Assembly: GCA_009784635.1 (NCBI GenBank)
Contig: WRBG01000116.1
Location: 1-6,354 of the forward strand
From: Bacteroidales bacterium
GTDB lineage: Bacteria > Bacteroidota > Bacteroidia > Bacteroidales > UBA932
DNA: 6,354 nucleotides
Direction: 5' to 3'
Under the pieces are notes generated by a model. That model was not told where the DNA came from, ran no database searches, and was given only the letters and a program-made list of their open reading frames with translations. Numbering within the stretch: position 1 is the stretch's first letter; every line of letters begins with the position of its first letter. Shown here piece after piece: positions 4,338 through 6,354 of this stretch. The position numbers and the translations under genes were made by a program.

Positions 4338-5427
4338 ATGATTACTCTTGACCAGATAAAAGAGCTCCAGCAGCGCGAGTCCGCGTTGAGGAGGTGCCTT
4401 TGACATCGAAGGCAAAGTTATAGAGATAGAAGCGGCTACAACGCGCGCGCAGGCGCCCGACTTTTGGAACGACCCCAAAGCGACTGAGGCTTTTATGAAG
4501 CAAACCTCAAGCATAAGGTATTGGGTAGAGGCTTACCGGAATATTTTGGGGGCTTTGGACGATTTGGAGGTACTCCATGAGTTTTCTAAAGAGGACGAGG
4601 GTTTGGATTTTGATATGGAGCGTCAGTACCAAAAAGCGTTGCAATTGATAGAGGATTTGGAGATGCGCAATATGTTGGGCGGAGAGGCCGACAAGTTGGG
4701 CGCCCTCCTCAAAATCAATTCGGGGGCAGGAGGCACCGAGAGCAACGATTGGTCGCAGATGCTGATGCGGATGTACATCCGCTGGGGGGAGCGCAACGGA
4801 TACAAGGTGCATACCCACGAAATTACAGACGGCGACGAGGCGGGCATCAAATCCTGTACCCTTGAATTTGAGGGCGATTATGCCTACGGTTTTCTCAAGG
4901 CAGAAAATGGGGTACACCGGTTGGTGCGCATCTCTCCGTTTAACGCTCAAGGAAAGCGCCAAACCACCTTTTCGTCGGTGTTTGTGTATCCGGCGGTAGA
5001 CGAATCCATTCAGATAGAGATTAATCCTGCCGATTTGGAATGGGATACTTTTCGTTCCGGCGGGGCGGGCGGCCAAAACGTAAATAAGGTGGAAACCGGC
5101 GTGCGGGTGCGGCATGTTCCCACCGGCATTATGGTGGAGAATACAGAAACCCGGTCGCAGTTAGACAATCGCCAAAATGCCCTGCGCATTTTAAAATCCC
5201 ACCTCTACGAAATCGAACTCCAAAAAAAGCGGGAAAAACAGGCCGAATTGGAGGGCGCCAAAAAGAAAATCGAATGGGGCTCCCAAATCCGCAGTTATGT
5301 GCTGCATCCCTATAAAATGGTTAAAGACCTCCGGACAGACTACGAAACTTCCGATACCCAAGCCGTACTCGACGGAGACCTGAATGTGTTTATGAAAAGG
5401 TTTCTAATGGGGAACTTCCATGTGTAA
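4338..5427 (+). CDS. prfB: Peptide chain release factor 2, programmed +1 frameshift
   Basis: RF2 terminates translation at UGA and UAA. The gene is split: 21 codons from ATG 4338 end in CTT (4398-4400) and an in-frame TGA (4401-4403). Slipping one base forward continues with GAC at 4402 and reads to TAA at 5425-5427. The joined protein has 362 residues, close to the usual 365 or so. Motifs in joined numbering are the stop-codon recognition tripeptide SPF at 199-201 in VRISPFNAQGKRQTTFSS, and the peptidyl-hydrolysis motif GGQ at 244-246 in SGGAGGQNVNK. Both lie six residues earlier than in E. coli RF2, so the fold is complete. The Gln is normally methylated by PrmC. A caller that ignores the frameshift would start at ATG 4495 and lose 52 residues. 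A promoter element lies at 4309-4316. The last 24 bases overlap the convergent exonuclease gene, and no terminator is evident between them. Confidence 0.96.
4389..4404 (+). other. Programmed +1 ribosomal frameshift site in prfB
   Basis: The site reads AGG AGG TGC CTT TGA C. The Shine-Dalgarno-like AGGAGG (4389-4394) lies 3 bases upstream of the slippery CTT, the same spacing as the E. coli AGG GGG TAT CTT TGA C. The stop TGA followed by C is a weak terminator. When RF2 is scarce the ribosome pauses and shifts to GAC, making full-length RF2; when RF2 is plentiful it terminates. This is a feedback loop established for the family. Confidence 0.95.
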
Positions 5428-6174
5428 CACCACCGGACAATGGTCGGAATGTACCACTTGGTCTAAAATATCGGCGCCTTGGAGTCGGGGGCAAAGGTTG
5501 TCCGACACCAAGAAATAATCAATTCTCCAGCCCACGTTCCTGTGCCGCGAACCGGCGCGGTAGCTCCACCAACTGTAGCGGTTGGGCCGGTCGCAAAAAT
5601 GACGGAAGCTGTCGGTAAAGCCTAAGGCGACAAAACGGTCGAACCATTCCCGCTCTTCGGGCAAAAAGCCGGACACACCGGTGTGTTTTTCGGGGTTGTT
5701 AATATCTATGGGCTTGTGGCAGATATTAAAGTCGCCGGTAAGGATGAGCTTGGGCCTGTCCTGCCTCAGTCGGCATATATAATCGGCAAAAGCCTCTAAG
5801 TATTCCATTTTAAAAGCTTGACGAACATCGCCCATAGTTCCCGAAGGAAAGTAGGAGCAAATCAGCGTGGTGTCTCCCATATCGGCCCGAATCAACCGGC
5901 CTTCGGCGTCAAATTTTTCTATCCCAATGCCAAAGTCCACCCGGTCAAAAGGAATCCGGCTCACAATGCCGACTCCGCTGTAGCCTTTGCGTTGGGCAGA
6001 ATGCCAATAAGATTGATAGCCAAGTTGTTCAAATGATTTGCAGTCAATTTGTTCAGGCTGGGCTTTGGTTTCTTGAATACAAAAAATATCGGGTAGGGTG
6101 GCGGCAAACCAATCGCCCAAGCCTTTGGAGCAGGCCGACCGGATGCCGTTCAAGTTATAGGAGATGAGGGTCAT
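5404..6174 (-). CDS. xth: Exodeoxyribonuclease III (AP endonuclease family)
   Basis: This cytoplasmic DNA-repair enzyme cleaves at abasic sites and removes nucleotides from 3' ends of duplex DNA. The 256 residues starting MTLISYNLNGIRSA match the family length. The Mg2+ and catalytic residues are visible: N9 in NLNGIR, E35 in QETK, Y108 in SYFPSG, D148 and N150 in GDFN, D219 in RIDY, and the terminal D244-H245 pair in SDHCPV. The WWSYR segment near 202-206 is also typical. The ATG at 6174 is chosen over an in-frame upstream ATG (6243) because the fold begins at TLISYN and the longer form would overlap the preceding gene. It starts 17 bases after the Rpn-type gene on the same strand, so it may be co-transcribed with it. 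A nearby GCACTTTG is only a poor -7 match. Its 3' end overlaps prfB by 24 bases. Confidence 0.95.
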   Translation of the reverse strand: MTLISYNLNGIRSACSKGLGDWFAATLPDIFCIQETKAQPEQIDCKSFEQLGYQSYWHSAQRKGYSGVGIVSRIPFDRVDFGIGIEKFDAEGRLIRADMGDTTLICSYFPSGTMGDVRQAFKMEYLEAFADYICRLRQDRPKLILTGDFNICHKPIDINNPEKHTGVSGFLPEEREWFDRFVALGFTDSFRHFCDRPNRYSWWSYRAGSRHRNVGWRIDYFLVSDNLCPRLQGADILDQVVHSDHCPVVLHMEVPH

Positions 6175-6191
6175 GCTAAATACAAAGTGCT

Positions 6192-6354
6192 TTAAGGTGT
6201 CAGTTCTTGGATTTGTTGTTTGGATAAGCCCGTGTACTTGCAAATATCCTCCACAGACACGCCGTCTTTTAACAGGTTCCGGGCAATGTCTGTTTTCCCT
6301 TTCTCCAATCCGATGGCTTCGCCTTTTTCTAATCCGATGGCCTCGCCTTTTGCC
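6192..6354 (-). CDS. C-terminal part of an Rpn-family nuclease/transposase-like protein (partial)
   Basis: The last 53 codons of a minus-strand gene run from the window edge to TAA at 6194-6192. The tail has two copies of GEAIGLEK, then GKTDIARNLLKDGVSVEDICKYTGLSKQQIQEL. Lys/Glu/Gly-rich repeats followed by ARNLL..G.s.e.I...TGLS...I..L are typical of the C-terminus of Rpn / PD-(D/E)XK transposase-like proteins, which are common and multi-copy in Bacteroidota. The nuclease core lies outside the window, so activity cannot be judged. The final segment resembles a helix-turn-helix-like tail. The gene ends 17 bases before xth on the same strand. Confidence 0.8.
   Translation of the reverse strand, partial: AKGEAIGLEKGEAIGLEKGKTDIARNLLKDGVSVEDICKYTGLSKQQIQELTP
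6300..6347 (-). repeat. 24-bp in-frame tandem repeat, two copies
   Basis: Two adjacent 24-base units (6347-6324 and 6323-6300 on the minus strand) both encode GEAIGLEK. They differ at 3 of 24 bases, all silent. The array may continue outside the window: only AK is seen before the first unit. Confidence 0.85.

Noticed and set aside
5404..6243. Longer exonuclease III form starting at 6243
   Set aside because: The extra 23 residues have no counterpart in the family and would overlap the end of the Rpn-type gene. The ATG at 6174 begins exactly at the first strand of the fold.
1..6354. CRISPR array, tRNA or rRNA genes
   Set aside because: No regularly spaced direct repeats, cloverleaf-like sequences or rRNA-like segments were seen on either strand.

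Overview
The window looks like chromosomal DNA from a member of the Bacteroidota, probably order Bacteroidales; this is inferred. Putative promoters match the Bacteroidota pattern (a -7 element TAnnTTTG, three times as a perfect TACCTTTG, with TTG or TTTG about 18-20 bases upstream). Start codons are preceded by A-rich stretches rather than Shine-Dalgarno sequences. The gene content also fits: a carboxypeptidase-regulatory-like beta-sandwich protein, a TrpB2-type tryptophan synthase and an Rpn-type nuclease tail. No species can be named from the sequence alone.

Positions 1-2690 are AT-rich and look accessory. On the minus strand, a small lipoprotein gene (623-1150) is followed by a broken subtilisin-like protease gene (40-594). 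The protease has an in-frame TGA where Trp is expected and loses the serine-bearing half of its catalytic domain. A 341-base divergent intergenic region (1151-1491) holds one promoter per direction, a perfect 14-base palindrome, a hairpin and two very short ORFs of uncertain status. On the plus strand lies a 397-residue secreted protein with an N-terminal CarboxypepD_reg-like domain (1492-2685).

Positions 2690-6354 are visibly richer in G+C and carry housekeeping genes. The stretch 2686-2948 is the most informative part of the window. It contains a perfect -7 promoter, a 24-codon leader ORF with three consecutive Trp codons, a hairpin just after those codons, an 11-bp terminator hairpin with a T-rich tail, and a competing antiterminator pairing. 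This is the complete logic of a ribosome-dependent tryptophan attenuator, placed in front of a stand-alone trpB2 gene (2949-4307).

A second ribosome-sensing control follows directly. prfB (release factor 2, 4338-5427) carries the classic programmed +1 frameshift (CTT TGA C with an AGGAGG element 3 bases upstream of CTT). prfB overlaps tail-to-tail by 24 bases with an exodeoxyribonuclease III gene on the minus strand (5404-6174). Upstream of that gene on the same strand is the C-terminal end of an Rpn-family PD-(D/E)XK nuclease/transposase-like protein, cut by the window edge, with a 24-bp in-frame tandem repeat.
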